Of a stretch of 64,000 nucleotides of DNA, positions 1 to 11,214 are shown piece after piece; position 1 is the first letter of the stretch, and each line of letters begins with the position of its first letter. The notes below the pieces were generated by a model, which was given only the letters and a program-made list of their open reading frames with translations, made no database searches and was not told the origin of the DNA. The position numbers and the translations under genes are program-made. Source of the DNA: Macrolepiota albuminosa (lineage: Eukaryota; Basidiomycota; Agaricomycetes; Agaricales; Agaricaceae); the NCBI GenBank assembly GCA_027475525.1, contig JAMWFC010000055.1, positions 1,592,212 through 1,656,211 of the forward strand, read 5' to 3'.

Positions 1-880
1 AATATTGATACATTGATATTTTATATCATTCACAAGAAGTAGGTTTGACTCCTCCTAGTGCATATTATAGCAGCAGGCTATTGACATCTGTTAACATCAT
101 TAATTTAATTTGTTCAAACTCCAGAGATTTCTGCAGAAGGATAGGCTGAAACAAATTTGCACATGTGTTTCTTCCAGCACATGTGACAAGTTGATGATGC
201 ACTGTGGCTGGCTAGCTTTGGGCTGGTCTTTGTAAAAAAGATAGCCAGCCCTAGTATATTATTACTTGTCATGTGCGCTACAATAAATACACATGCAAGC
301 TCCTCCATCCTATCCTTCTTCAGTAATTTCTAGAGTTTTGAAAGAATCAATTTAATAATGCTAGTAAGCCGATGAATGGATAATTTACCAGGACTTACTA
401 TAAGTTAGTATGGTTAGGTCAGTAAATTTATTTGATCTGTTTATCTGCTCATAGACAGGACACAAGTCCATCGGACTTGTTCTCTCCTCTTTCAACTCAG
501 TATAGGCCCTACTAAAATATTTGTCATTCTTATACAGGATTTAACATCTGCTGCTCTCTACTAATGTCTGCTAATGTCTGCTAACATCAATCTGTTCAAA
601 ACTTCTTGCAGTGCATGTGATAAATAATTATTTGCCAACATCTACTAGTATCATTCATTTGATCTATTCAAAACTTCAGAGATTACTTAAGAAGTTTGAG
701 ATGGAGGAACTTGCCACATGCTAGGGCAAAAATGTCTAATCTAAACTTCTTGAGTAATCTCTGAAATTTTGAACAGATTAAATAAATGATATTAAGAATG
801 TCAGCGGCCTCCTGCTATAATTTGCACTAAAGTTGAACCCGCCTCTTGTGCATGATATAAAATATTAATGTATCAATATT
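1..880. repeat. Nested inverted-repeat (MITE-like) element
   Basis: The first ~140 bases match the reverse complement of ~740-880, imperfectly but along the whole arm; both outer ends carry a version of aatattgatacattgatatt. Inside, 640-700 pairs with 741-800 and 121-144 pairs with about 307-337, so one ~60 bp unit (core 'ttcaaaact...agagatt') recurs in both orientations. No transposase reading frame is present. It could be a non-autonomous DNA transposon or two inverted fragments. The left end may lie outside the window, so true termini and target duplications cannot be judged. Confidence 0.5.
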
Positions 881-1200
881 TCATTGAATCACAGATGCTT
901 ACCAGAAGTCAGTACGGTATATGTACATATACTGCAAAAATGCAGCAGTATAAAAAAACACCATTATATATCATTAAAATGGACTAGAGGAGTCAAACCT
1001 GTCACTTCACACAATACTAAATATCAATTGACAAATATTCTACTGAACCACTGGGACTAGTTGCAACCTCATAGTATACACATAAATTGATCAAAAGACA
1101 CCATTTCAGTAAATTCATTTGATACCACTGGGACTAGTTGCAACCTCATAGTATACACATAAATTGATCAAAAGACACCATTTCAGTAAATTCATTTGAT
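881..1200. other. AT-rich intergenic, no gene seen
   Basis: Low-CpG sequence with no coding signal. Its right half is a perfect two-copy tandem duplication, listed separately. Confidence 0.5.
1047..1200. repeat. 77-bp tandem duplication, two copies (no. 1)
   Basis: Copy 1 is 1047-1123 and copy 2 is 1124-1200. The copies are identical and the flanking bases differ on both sides. Confidence 0.95.
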
Positions 1201-1840
1201 TTGTTCATCTTCATGAACAGGATACAGTCCACTGGACTTGTTCCCTCTTTCAACCTAACACCATCTCTACTAAATTATTTGTCATTTTTATACAGAAAGA
1301 TTTCTTTGGACATCAGCTACTGTCTGCTAACTGATGTTTGCTACTACCTGCTGGCATGCCAGCAGACAGTGGACACTATGCACCCTCTTCTGCTCTTCTC
1401 CCTCTTTCTTCCCAGTGCTATCCTCTCTACTCTCCACACTACCTTACATGCCACCTGCACCCTCTTCTGCTCTTCTCCCTCTTTCTTCCCAGTGCTATCC
1501 TCTCTACTCTCCACACTACCTTACATGCCACCCCATCCACCACATGCACCTGCTTCTCTCCTCTCCCCTGACCTGATGTCTGATGTCTGCTATGTCTGCT
1601 GGCATGCCAGTGAACATCTACAATCCTCTTCTTTCCCCTTTCTCCTTTTTTTTCCCATCCCCATCTCTCTTTTGCCATTCTTCACACTCTCTGAGATGCC
1701 ACTCCATGCGGCAGACACTCACATACTCTCTTTCCTTCTCTCCTATCCTGATGCTGGACAATGCCAAGGGTTGCCAACAGATATACGATAGATGCCAACT
1801 GATGCCAGCTGATAGCAGATGATGCCAATGCCCCTTTCAA
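1201..1840. other. Pyrimidine-rich low-complexity stretch
   Basis: Long CT-rich runs produce an apparent 196-codon plus-strand frame, but its Leu/Ser/Pro-rich composition simply reflects the base bias. The perfect palindrome gctggcatgccagc occurs at 1350-1363 and again, nearly complete, at 1598-1610. Function unknown; probably repeat-derived. Confidence 0.5.
1379..1532. repeat. 77-bp tandem duplication, two copies (no. 2)
   Basis: 1379-1455 is repeated at 1456-1532, inside the CT-rich stretch; the 77-base shift (not a multiple of 3) creates overlapping spurious frames. Confidence 0.95.
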
Positions 1841-1882
1841 GCCATGAAAACTCTTTTGGAGAGTATGCCACCCCCCTTCCAC

Positions 1883-2036
1883 CTCTAAATATCTGTACAG
1901 GGACCTGTGGAGACATAGGTGTGCAGCTGTTTATTGTGTTATCCAACCTTTGATTCTATCTCTAAATATCTGTACAGGGACCTGTGGAGACATAGGTGTG
2001 CAGCTGTTTATTGTGTTATCCAACCTTTGATTCTAT
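1883..2036. repeat. 77-bp tandem duplication, two copies (no. 3)
   Basis: 1883-1959 is repeated at 1960-2036; identity extends one base further on the right. Confidence 0.95.
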
Positions 2037-2574
2037 CCATTAGTAGCAAACCTGTGATGCAACAGTTAAATGTCAGTGCATTCCATTGCTGAAGGCTTTC
2101 CAAGGCCAGGGGTTTAATTCCTCCCCACAGGCATGGGCTAAAAAGACAAGTAACTCTTTTTAAGTCCAACCAGCCCCCATGGGCTGCATAGGCCTCTGTG
2201 AATGTCCACTGGTGCCCTGTGCAGGCCTGCATGGGCCTGTGTAAATTTGAGTGAGTTGATGTAGGTCTGCATAGATGTCTGCTGATGGCTTGCATAGGCC
2301 TGCGTAGGTCTGCAAGGCCTTTTTGTGAATGTACACTGACATCAGATGTGGAAAAAGGAAGGGAAGAAGAGGCACAGCCTCAAGTTATTGCAGGAAGAAA
2401 GGGAGAGGAAAGGAAAGTGAGAAACCTTGAGGAGGGTTTACTCATGCTATGACGTCCACCAATGAAGGAGGTTTTCGCTTGTGGGCTGGTGCCTGCTGGC
2501 AGCCACTGATGCATGTTGATGTTCACTAGTGTCTGCTGGCATCCACCGGGCCTGCATGTGCATGTGTGTGCCCA

Positions 2575-2728
2575 TCTTTTATTGATTCACTGGACTGTAT
2601 CATACAGCACATTGTAACACGTCTGCAGCTCTGTATTCTATGGCACTGTGGTCTTTTATTGATTCACTGGACTGTATCATACAGCACATTGTAACACGTC
2701 TGCAGCTCTGTATTCTATGGCACTGTGG
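2575..2728. repeat. 77-bp tandem duplication, two copies (no. 4)
   Basis: 2575-2651 is repeated at 2652-2728 without mismatch. Confidence 0.95.
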
Positions 2729-4125
2729 GGACTGCTCTGCTACAGTGTAGTGGACTCTGCTAGACATATATAGTATGGCACAAAGCAAGCCCCATACAAC
2801 ATATGACACATACTGTTGTGATGCCCTACCTATCACAATATCATGCTCTGGGATGCTTTGCAGGCTTATAGTATATCTTTTTGGCTGCTGCTTATTGGTG
2901 TTGATCTAGAGACTTATGCATCTGGTTGTAAATAATGGCCAAGTTGCAGCATACATAACAATCTGGAAGATAAACAAAAGGAAGAAGGAGGTGCTGTATT
3001 CTTGCATATTTTGCTAGAGTTTTCTTAAGCAACAACTCTAACAAGGGTTCATATCAATGACCATTGATATGTACAACACAAAACAATGCACTGAGCAGGC
3101 AAAAAAGTTTCTCAATAAGCACAAATTGTTGCTTATACCTTATTTTATGTTTAGTATGATATGCAACAAATGTTATTGATCAAAAAATTTTATTCAAGAG
3201 CAGCATCAGTGTAGAAGACTATATCAATTTATCTTCCTCTATTAATAACTTCTGGTTTTTGATTTGTTCCTCCTCCTCTTCAACTACTGCCTCTATCCAT
3301 AATGCCTTTGCAGGAGCCCTGTTTCCAACAGGACTTGTTATTTCAGGGTTAGCAACTAAAATAATGTTTTGCAAATTGAAGAACAATACTATTTTGCTTT
3401 GCTGTGCCTATATTGATAGTGTAAAAACTGCCACAACACCTGATTTAACTGCCAGCTCTTTATTCTCAATGCATTCCAATGCTTGATAATTGCTAAGACT
3501 GAATTGATTGCATCCATCAAATACTGATACTAAAAATCAAATAGTTTCAACTATTGCACTTTAATTATATAATAATAGTTACTTACTTTTACTTACAAAT
3601 GCTCTAACAGGTCTATTTTACTGTAAACAAGATGCCACAGTCTGAGCTGTCCTCTTGGGAGACAGAGATTCAAGCTTGTCATCCAGATCTACTCCAGTTT
3701 TAGAACTACCAACTGCCACACTATTAATGTCATGTTGATTTACAAATTTAAAAGGATAATACACAGTCTAACTTATAAGTTGAAAGAGAAACATCTTTCT
3801 TGTATATAGGAAGGACCAAATTCTTGATTTTTAAAACTTCAGAGGCAACTGCAATTGCCTGAAAAAAAGATTGATCAGAAACAGCAGGAGATATACTGTG
3901 TGTACAATGGAAGGCCAACAATTGACTAAAGCTAACTATAGCAGCAATAAAGAAGCATGAGAACTTAGCATTCTTTGGTGCATTAATGCTGCAAATGTAT
4001 TGGTTGTGTTGCAGCTTCATTGATTCAGCTGCAGCTAAATTGATAAGTTCTCAACATTTTGGCTGACTTTCTTCTAAAGCACAAAGATGGTGATGTGCCT
4101 TTGGAAAAGCTTGCCTGAAGTTGAC

Positions 4126-4279
4126 TGCAAGAACATCAACTTCTAAACCTTGTTCAAATCCTAAGAGAGGCATGGATACAAGAAGTCTCAGCTCTTTAGT
4201 TGTGCAAGAACATCAACTTCTAAACCTTGTTCAAATCCTAAGAGAGGCATGGATACAAGAAGTCTCAGCTCTTTAGTTG
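4126..4279. repeat. 77-bp tandem duplication, two copies (no. 5)
   Basis: 4126-4202 is repeated at 4203-4279, within a decayed minus-strand frame. Confidence 0.95.
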
Positions 4280-4585
4280 AAGTATAAAGCATATAAATAT
4301 TGTATTAGTATTTTTGCAAATGCCACTATTTGAAATTTGCCCTTAATGCAGAGCATTGAGCTGCATCTTGACCATTTTTCATAAAGAGTACTTGGGGCTT
4401 GATATTGTCTACTCTAAAGAAAATTTAACAAATATGAGTCATAAAGCAATAATTGATGAATGCACTTCTGCAATGAATCAGAATCCTTACCTGCATGCTG
4501 GCTAAACTCTTCCAAGTTGGTAAGTTGCAATGCTGCTAATGAGCTGCCTTCTAAATTATTACTGGTAAATGACCTTCTTAATATT

Positions 4586-4739
4586 TGCATTAATACTATT
4601 TCATTTCTGACATACAAAAAATCACTTGCCTTTCATAAGGTTCTAGAGTAGTCAAGTCAAAATGCATTAATACTATTTCATTTCTGACATACAAAAAATC
4701 ACTTGCCTTTCATAAGGTTCTAGAGTAGTCAAGTCAAAA
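4586..4739. repeat. 77-bp tandem duplication, two copies (no. 6)
   Basis: 4586-4662 is repeated at 4663-4739 without mismatch. Confidence 0.95.
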
Positions 4740-4785
4740 TATTGACTTTCTGTCTCTTGCTTGGACTACTTGCTGCTTTACTATC

Positions 4786-5189
4786 TGTAAGGGCAATCTC
4801 CAGGAGTTAAGGCTAATCACACAACTGGCAAAGGGAAATCCCAAGTATATTAGAACAATACTACAACAATGAGAAGCATAACTAATTACCTGGCAGAGGG
4901 AAATCTCAAGAGAATAAGTCTAAGAATCTCTCTGCTGCAGTGTAGCACCTCAGTGCAATAGTGGGGGTGTAGAAACAACTGTACAATACATGAAACCTAA
5001 GAATCTCTCTGCTGCAGTGTAGCACCTCAGTGCAATAGTGGGGGTGTAGAAACAACTGTACAATACATGAAACCCCATGACTAGTTAGAGAGGCTCCAGA
5101 AGTCTCTGAAAAAGTCATTAAAAGACTCCAGGCATGCCAGGAAGCTGCTAAAGAGGCCAGAAGGTGCTGAAAAAGGAAGTCTCCTGACA
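4786..5189 (-). repeat. LTR of chromovirus family B (3' LTR of element B)
   Basis: Read on the minus strand it begins TGTCAGGAGACTTCC directly after a polypurine run (the plus-strand cccccc at 5192-5198) and ends CTTACA at 4786. The same LTR recurs at 60734-61073 and 61141-61376 on the plus strand, as a short plus-strand fragment near 10.5 kb, and as a related solo copy at 14.6-15.3 kb. It contains a 77-bp duplication, so its true length is about 327 bp, close to the 340 bp copy at 60.7 kb. Confidence 0.75.
4920..5073. repeat. 77-bp tandem duplication, two copies (no. 7)
   Basis: 4920-4996 is repeated at 4997-5073, inside the LTR; the other copies of this LTR lack the second copy. Confidence 0.95.
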
Positions 5190-5299
5190 TTACCCCCCCT
5201 TTAGAGTGCAGTGTCTTAACACATCAGGTAGAACAGCTCTCAGATAGCACGGTTGACCTGGTAGATGCCTCAGATGGTTTGTAGTGTGTTAGAGTGAGC

Positions 5300-6760
5300 C
5301 TGGTGGAAATCCTGGGTAAGAGCCAGCACATGAATGTCTTTAGAGGGTTCTTAGGAGATGTCTTCAATACCATAGCCTTTCCATTTCACATTGTACTGTA
5401 GCTTGCAGCAAAATATACAGCTGTCCAGGATTTCTTTGACTTTATACTCCAGACCATCTTCAGCAAGGACTAATGGCAGAGGCAAAGGCACTTGTTGTCC
5501 AGATATGGGGTCATCCATTTATACTCCAGACCATCTTCAGCAAGGACTAATGGCAGAGGCAAAGGCACTTGTTGTCCAGATATGGGGTCATCCAGGCAGG
5601 CAACAGCTTGACCAAGTTGAAGATGGGGTGGAGCTGATGCATCCTGACTGGCAGCCAAAGTTGGTAGATGAGCAGCCCTACCTGGCATTCAATAGTGTAT
5701 AGTCCAAGCTGGCAGTAGGAGAGCTTCTTTGAGGGCCAGGTGGTTGAAATGTCTGAGGCATCCAGATACACATGATATCTAGGCTTGTAGCAAGGAGCAG
5801 GAGTCCACTTGCAGTTGTAGTACTGGGCCATGTCATCCTTCACCTTGATTAGCACTGCCTTCACCTTCTCCTGCACCTTCTGCATCCAGTCAACAAACTT
5901 ATTGATGGACTTGTTCTCTGATTGTCAGGCATATGGTTGAAATCCCATCTGGAGGTGCCAGCCAGTGTCTAGGAGGAATGGGAACACCTGGATCAAGGAG
6001 TGAACATAGTTGTTGTACTAGAACTCAGCCTCTGAAAGGAGCTTGTCACAGTCATCCTGTTGCTCATTACAAAAGAGCCAGAAGTACTGTTCTAGTTCCT
6101 GGTTCACTTGTTCAGTTTGGCTGTCAGACCATGGATGGTAGGCAGTAGAAATGTGGAGCTTCACTTGTAGGAGGTGGTAGAGCTCCCAGGTGAACTCCAT
6201 CACAAACTGCAGGCCCTGATCTAATACATAGGTATCTGAGAGGCTGTGGAGTTTTCAGATGTTCTTCCAGTAGAGGTTGGCCACACCCATTGTGGAGCAG
6301 GTGGTGTGGATAGAAATGAAGTAGGTGTACTTACTATAGAGGTCTACCACTATCATAACAGTGTTGTATCCATGAGTGTCTGAAAGTTCCACAATGAAGT
6401 CCACCAAAGCTACACTCCAGCATTCTGCAGGTGTTGAGAGGGAGTGCAGTTGTTCAGCAGGGAGGTGATGCTGTGACTTTGTCTAGAGGCAGAAATTGCA
6501 GGTGCTGGTGTAGGCCCCAATGTAGTGAGATATTTACAGCCACTAGTAGTTCTGATAGACCAGTTTCAATGTCTTACAGCAACTGGAATGCCCTGAAATC
6601 TGAGAGTTGTGATGCTGTTTGACAATGCAGCACTGGAGGTCCAGGTTATTTGGGACATAGATGCAGCCACAGAAGGTGAGGAGCCTATCCTGGAGCCCCC
6701 ATTCATTGGTGTGTACAGATTTCATGGCAGAGGGGCATCCCACACACAGAGCCAAGGTGG
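5300..6760 (-). pseudogene. Integrase and chromodomain remnant of element B
   Basis: The zinc-binding segment (HHNSQISGH, then a C-x2-C pair) leads into the integrase core. The three catalytic acidic residues are recognisable in the motifs VDFIVEL, YVLDQGLQFV and SQTEQVNQELEQY. The C-terminus near 5340-5390 reads YNVKWKGYGIED, the hallmark of a chromovirus chromodomain, which in this class targets integration to modified chromatin. Several stops and two 77-bp duplications break the frame, so no functional protein can be made. Confidence 0.8.
5441..5594. repeat. 77-bp tandem duplication, two copies (no. 8)
   Basis: 5441-5517 is repeated at 5518-5594, just upstream (minus strand) of the chromodomain motif, shifting the frame by two bases. 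Confidence 0.95.
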
Positions 6761-6859
6761 CTTGTGCAACAGAGTCTTCATGCAGGCCTTCTTGGTTTCC
6801 CTGGTGGATGTCTCAGATGGTGTTGACCTCATCCTCTGAATTACAACTCCCTCTAGTGC

Positions 6860-7013
6860 ACAAATATCAAACAGCTCCAGGTGCAGGAGGGTGATATTAT
6901 CATTGTCTCCCATGCTGGTGCTGTGGTCCACATGTTACAAATATCAAACAGCTCCAGGTGCAGGAGGGTGATATTATCATTGTCTCCCATGCTGGTGCTG
7001 TGGTCCACATGTT
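6860..7013. repeat. 77-bp tandem duplication, two copies (no. 9)
   Basis: 6860-6936 is repeated at 6937-7013, between the RNase H and integrase remnants. Confidence 0.95.
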
Positions 7014-7765
7014 AAGAGAGGGCATCAGGCTTCTTAATGCTCTGACTAGACTTGTGATGCAGCAAGAAGTCAAAGTTGGCCAGGTACAGGGACCACTGGG
7101 CATGGCAGCAATTGAGTTTCTTGGCTGCCTGAAAGTACTCCAGGTTCTTGTGGTCAGTCCAGACCTCAAACTTGTGCTGGGCCCCTTCCAGGAAATGGTG
7201 CCACTCCTCTAGAGATCAGATGATTGCAAGTATTTCTTGACCTCAAACTTGTGCTGGGCCCCTTCCAGGAAATGGTGCCACTCCTCTAGAGATCAGATGA
7301 TTGCAAGTATTTCTTGTTGTGGGTCTCATAGTTTCATTCTACAGCATTGAAGCTCTTAGAGTAGTAGGCAACAGGGTGCCACTTATTGTCCTTCCAGGAC
7401 TGCTGAGACAGGACTGTGCCTGTAGCAAAATCAGAGCTGTTGGCCTTGACACAGAACAGCTGATCATCATCAGAGAAAAGAAGCATAGGCTAGCAGTCTT
7501 CAGGGCCTCAAACACCTATTGCTCTGCACCTCTCCAAATCCAGGCTATGTCCTTTCTGGTGAAGTCAAAGAGCAGGTGCACATAGTGGGAGAAATCCTAG
7601 ATAAACCACTGGTAGAAGTTGGTGAACCCCAGGAAGGCTTATATGTCCTTTTTGCTCTGGGGCTCCAGTCACTGGATAATGCTGGCCACCTTTACCAGGT
7701 TCATCTCCATGGTGCTATTGTAGAACTTGAAGTGCAAGTATTACTGTAGCTCTGGGGCTTTCTTG
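6900..7765 (-). pseudogene. RT thumb and RNase H remnant of element B
   Basis: Minus-strand motifs AFLGFTNFYQ (RT connection) and SSDFATGTVLSQQ followed by KWHPVAYYSKS (Ty3/Gypsy RNase H) can be read across interrupted frames. In intact elements this part removes the RNA strand during reverse transcription. Stops and two 77-bp duplications make it non-functional. Confidence 0.8.
7162..7315. repeat. 77-bp tandem duplication, two copies (no. 10)
   Basis: 7162-7238 is repeated at 7239-7315, inside the RNase H remnant. Confidence 0.95.
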
Positions 7766-8453
7766 CAGTCTCAGAAAATTTCCTCTAATCCACACTAGTT
7801 CTTGATGATAACTTGATGTGTTGATGAAGGTTACTTCTCAGAATATATATAATACTCTGAAATGTAGAGGTGTCTTAACAAACTCCAGCTAAGTGATTCA
7901 CTCTCTGAAAACCACCAAGCCTTTGTCTATCAATTGCCTGTCTATTCTCTTGGGCTATTTATACTTCTTTTACAGTGCACAGACTTCCAGATACACATGA
8001 CTTTTGCTCCTGACCTCCCAGCATTCCTAATCTAATTTTTTGTTCCATTTTCTATTTTTGTAATGCCTGTTTCAGTGCCACCATTCAATTCCTGTGCCAC
8101 CATTCCATTCATCTCTTTCATTCAGTCCTCATTTGAATTTTTCCTCCATTCAATTCTTGTGCCACCATTCCATTCATCTTTTCCTTTTCCCCTTTCAGTC
8201 ATGCTAAATTGGGCATTGTTAGATCAGATCTCTCTTCTTTGATCCAGATCATTACAATTTGATCCCATTTTGCTCCATCTGCCAACCCCATGCTTCCCCT
8301 CTCCTATAACAGTGGCTAGACTATTATTGAATTGATAGCTTGAGCTGGTCCCTGCCCTTTTATTCTGTACTTTTTGTGTATTTATCAGGGTGTTGTCAGA
8401 GATATAATTTATTAAAAATACTACCAGGAGGCTTACAGTTTTCAGCCTTATAA
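7766..8453. other. Foreign insertion splitting the RT of element B
   Basis: The polymerase homology stops near 8.5 kb (after a LIIS-like motif) and resumes near 7.75 kb (MEMNLVKV-like), so about 700 bp do not belong to the element. The insert is T/C-rich and holds an imperfect 65-bp direct repeat (starting at 8081 and 8146). I see no coding frame and cannot classify it; it may be a decayed solo LTR. Confidence 0.5.
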
Positions 8454-9240
8454 TTAAATGTTTATTTTGACTTCTGGTGCATGTTGTGTCTCTGACTGCT
8501 GATATAGTATCATGTCACTATAAGAGATGATGAGCCTAAGGCATTTGATATGGGTCTGCTTGAACTCACACTTCTCTAGCTTGAGGTAGAGCTGGTGCTG
8601 ATGGAGATAGTCGAGGACAACATAGGTGATCTGATGGTGCTCCTCTAAAGTCTTGGTATAGACAAGGATATTGTCAAGGTATATGGACACAACCCTTGCT
8701 GCAATAAGATCCCAGAAGATATTGTTCATCATGGTCTGAAAAGTAGCAGGGCTGTTGGTGAGTCCAAAGAACATCACCAGGAGTTCAAACAGCCTGTGAT
8801 TGGTCCAGAACACTGCCTTCCACTTATCTCTTTCCTGAATGCACACATTGTTGTAGCCCTAGCAGACATCTAGCTTGGTAAAGTAATGTGTGCTCTAGAG
8901 GTTGTTAATCAGCTTGAAGATGAGAGGAAGTGAGTAGTAATTCTTGATAGTCATTGCATTGAGCATGCAATAGTCCTGAACCAGTCAGAGGGAGCCATCC
9001 TTCTTCTTGATGAAGAACACTGGAGATGCCATTGGTGACTTTGAGGAGCAGATTTATCCAGACTCTAAATTCTTCTGAAGAAATGCATTCAGTTTATCCT
9101 GCTCTCTTGGTGTGAGCAGATAAACCTTGCAGTTAGCTGGTGTTGAATCTAGTAAGAGCTCAATAGTGTGATTCCACTGCTTGCACTTTCAGAGAGAGTC
9201 AAAGAAGGCTTTGGCAAAGACATCTTCAAATGTAGAAGTG
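8454..9240 (-). pseudogene. Reverse transcriptase core remnant of element B (YLDN)
   Basis: A 130-codon open stretch carries MFFGLTNSPATFQTMMN and the catalytic box, which reads Y-L-D-N at 8670-8681 instead of the Ty3/Gypsy Y-L-D-D; Asp to Asn is a single G-to-A change. Upstream, interrupted by stops, FFIKKKDGS and the segment leading to HYFTKLDV are visible. The element is inactive by catalytic mutation, stops and insertion. Confidence 0.85.
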
Positions 9241-9587
9241 CTCTTGTTAGGGAACTCTTTTTTCTCTTTCTTATTTCTCATTTCCTTACTTCTCATTGAT
9301 GATACCTAAAGTTTGGTCAGTAACAAATGTAAGAATAATGTTACCAAGCCAAAAGCTTGCGTTGGGCGCACTTAAAGTGTTGAGGGGAGTCCTGGACAAG
9401 TCCCAGAGATTACATCTGTTAAAATAATGAAAAGTTGGGAAGGAGGTCAGCAAGTGTCAAGCACTAAGGGTAGAGGCACCTGTGGAAAGATCAGTAAGTG
9501 GAAAGCTGCAAGGTATGTGGCAAGAACATGAGGAGCTTAGCAAGGTCTAAGCAATGTTAATGCCTGCCATAGATGCAAGGCATAAGG

Positions 9588-9741
9588 ATTTTGTTAGATA
9601 GTGATAGTCTACAACTGCCAATTACTTCAATGTTGCCAACCGTAAATGAGATTTAGACTGTCAGATTTTGTTAGATAGTGATAGTCTACAACTGCCAATT
9701 ACTTCAATGTTGCCAACCGTAAATGAGATTTAGACTGTCAG
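9588..9741. repeat. 77-bp tandem duplication, two copies (no. 11)
   Basis: 9588-9664 is repeated at 9665-9741; the homologous LTR at 18.2-19.2 kb has only one copy of this segment. Confidence 0.95.
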
Positions 9742-9840
9742 GAGACTAGAGTGAGTGGGCAAGAAACTCTGTTTTTCTGGTTATGCACAAGTCGGTAAGT
9801 ACTTTTATACTACAGAGAGTTCACCATTGCCAAGTAACTA

Positions 9841-9994
9841 ATAATGCCAAAGTGCAATGAACTGGAAAATTTTATAGGGTGGCTCCAATGGTTTCAGATC
9901 CCTGCCATCCATTCAACATAATGCCAAAGTGCAATGAACTGGAAAATTTTATAGGGTGGCTCCAATGGTTTCAGATCCCTGCCATCCATTCAAC
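9841..9994. repeat. 77-bp tandem duplication, two copies (no. 12)
   Basis: 9841-9917 is repeated at 9918-9994; the sister LTR again has a single copy. Confidence 0.95.
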
Positions 9995-10504
9995 GTGCTA
10001 AGTGGTGCCAGGTGGCAGATTGCAATGCTAAACTATCAATCCATCAACCTTCTGTCTGTCCAATATGCTAAGTAGTGTCAGGTGCTAAATTGAGTGCTAA
10101 GCACTGTCAGATGCCAAGGTCAAACACCAAGCTGTCCATTAGTTTTGATAGATCATCAGTCTTCTTGCTAAGCACTGTCATCAGTGACTAATGCCATCTG
10201 TCAGTTGTCATTCTGTCTGCTGTCAGCACTGTCATTGATTGAATCTGCTTTTTGCTATGCACAGCCATCAAATATCACCAAAAATGGTCAGATAGTGCAC
10301 ACTAAGGTATTCCGAGCTGGTGCCATGTTGCTGTGGCCTGCCATTGATGTGCTGATCCTGTATGAGGTTCTATCATTGTTATCTTCTATATATATCACAG
10401 GTCACATGCCTGTGACAGGTTGTGAGGTGTTGTATGATAACTCACAATCCATGTGACATTCATGTGACCAGGTCACATGACTTGTTAGCTCAATTTTCAG
10501 ACTC

Positions 10505-10655
10505 TGGCTCTGGGTGACCTTAGATCCCTTGGATTCTCCTTTGCCAGGTGAGTAGAGTTAGATTGTACCAGTATCTTGTGTTTAATATATTTTTGTATCT
10601 CCCTTTGCTAGTTGTGTGACTGAGCTATAGCCTCCAGAGGTCACCTTTATTTACA
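10505..10655 (+). repeat. Plus-strand fragment of LTR family B
   Basis: It matches the 3' part of the family B LTR, including 'ccaggtgagtag', 'ttgtgtgactgagc' and the closing TTTACA. Opposite in orientation to element B, so it is a separate insertion, truncated at its 5' side. Confidence 0.6.
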
Positions 10656-11214
10656 GCTCTGAGACTGCATCTCAAAAAGGCTGGGGGGAGGCATTTGCAG
10701 CAAAGGCCTGGGCCAGTTGCTAGAATGTAGTCTGACTAGCTCAAATCTCCTCTGTGCTCACCAGAGGTCTCAGAGTAGTGGCATAAATGCAATCTCCAAC
10801 CTCTATAGCCTCATCCAAAAACTCTGAGTTCCAGGTGGGTAGAAACTCTTCCTTACATCCTTCTTCCTGCTTGAGATCCCCTCCATCATGTCTGTTGTCC
10901 TCATAGAGGGCCTCTCTATGAGAAAATGCCAGGAGCAGGGGTTCCAGCAGATCAAGATCTGCAAAGGAGAGATAGCCTATCTGATATGCCTAGACAGCTG
11001 CATATTTTTGCTTAGTGGTGTGCCACTCCATCTTTGCCTCCTCAGTGCAGGTGGTGCAGCACCATGGGCACCAACTTATATGTACCTCTCCCTTGGCCCA
11101 GTTATAGGACCCCACACAGGCTAGGCACATCAACAGCAGGCTTGGCACCAGCTCCAGACACCTTGCTGCACACAATCTAAACTTGGTGCACACAATTTAT
11201 TTATTTTAGGCCAT
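10656..11214 (-). pseudogene. Cys-rich decayed minus-strand coding fragment
   Basis: A minus-strand frame (11193-10990 and on towards 10.7 kb) carries spaced cysteines (CLACVG, then CPWCCTTC) followed by an acidic, charged stretch, with scattered stops. The Cys spacing recalls the Cys-rich proteins found beside transposons in agaricomycetes, but I cannot assign it to a family. Low CpG content and the surrounding LTR fragments suggest a dead transposon-associated gene. Confidence 0.35.

Larger units (their letters stand above)
2037..4785. other. CpG-poor decayed repeat sequence, no intact gene
   Basis: About 2160-2330 is a degenerate run of 'ctgcataggcctg'-like units. Minus-strand frames between 3.75 and 4.28 kb (for example a stretch reading TKELRLLVSMPLLGFEQGLE) look like decayed coding sequence interrupted by stops and a tandem duplication, but I cannot assign a family. 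Confidence 0.4.
5190..9290 (-). mobile_element. Element B: degenerate Ty3/Gypsy chromovirus, internal region
   Basis: Minus-strand order is RT core (9.24-8.45 kb), an unrelated ~700 bp interruption, RT thumb/connection and RNase H (7.77-6.9 kb), H2C2 integrase zinc site and integrase core (6.76-5.9 kb), a C-terminal chromodomain-like motif (~5.34 kb), a polypurine tract and the 3' LTR. Many in-frame stops replace Arg, Trp and Gln codons, as expected from C-to-T decay at CpG and similar sites. The gag, protease and 5' LTR are not found contiguous with it; element A's LTR abuts it at 9.3 kb and may have split it. Confidence 0.8.
9310..10375 (-). repeat. LTR of Gypsy family A, left copy (3' LTR)
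   Basis: The ~1 kb segment aligns, imperfectly but along nearly its whole length, with 18225-19206 in the same orientation. On the minus strand both begin TGATAG and share a TATA-like box (tataaaag near 9805). Orientation fits a minus-strand element lying between the two copies. It contains two 77-bp duplications. The 3' boundary near 9.3 kb is approximate. Confidence 0.65.

Noticed and set aside
1201..1791. 196-codon plus-strand frame
   Set aside because: Composition is explained by CT-rich low-complexity DNA, and it spans a 77-bp duplication.
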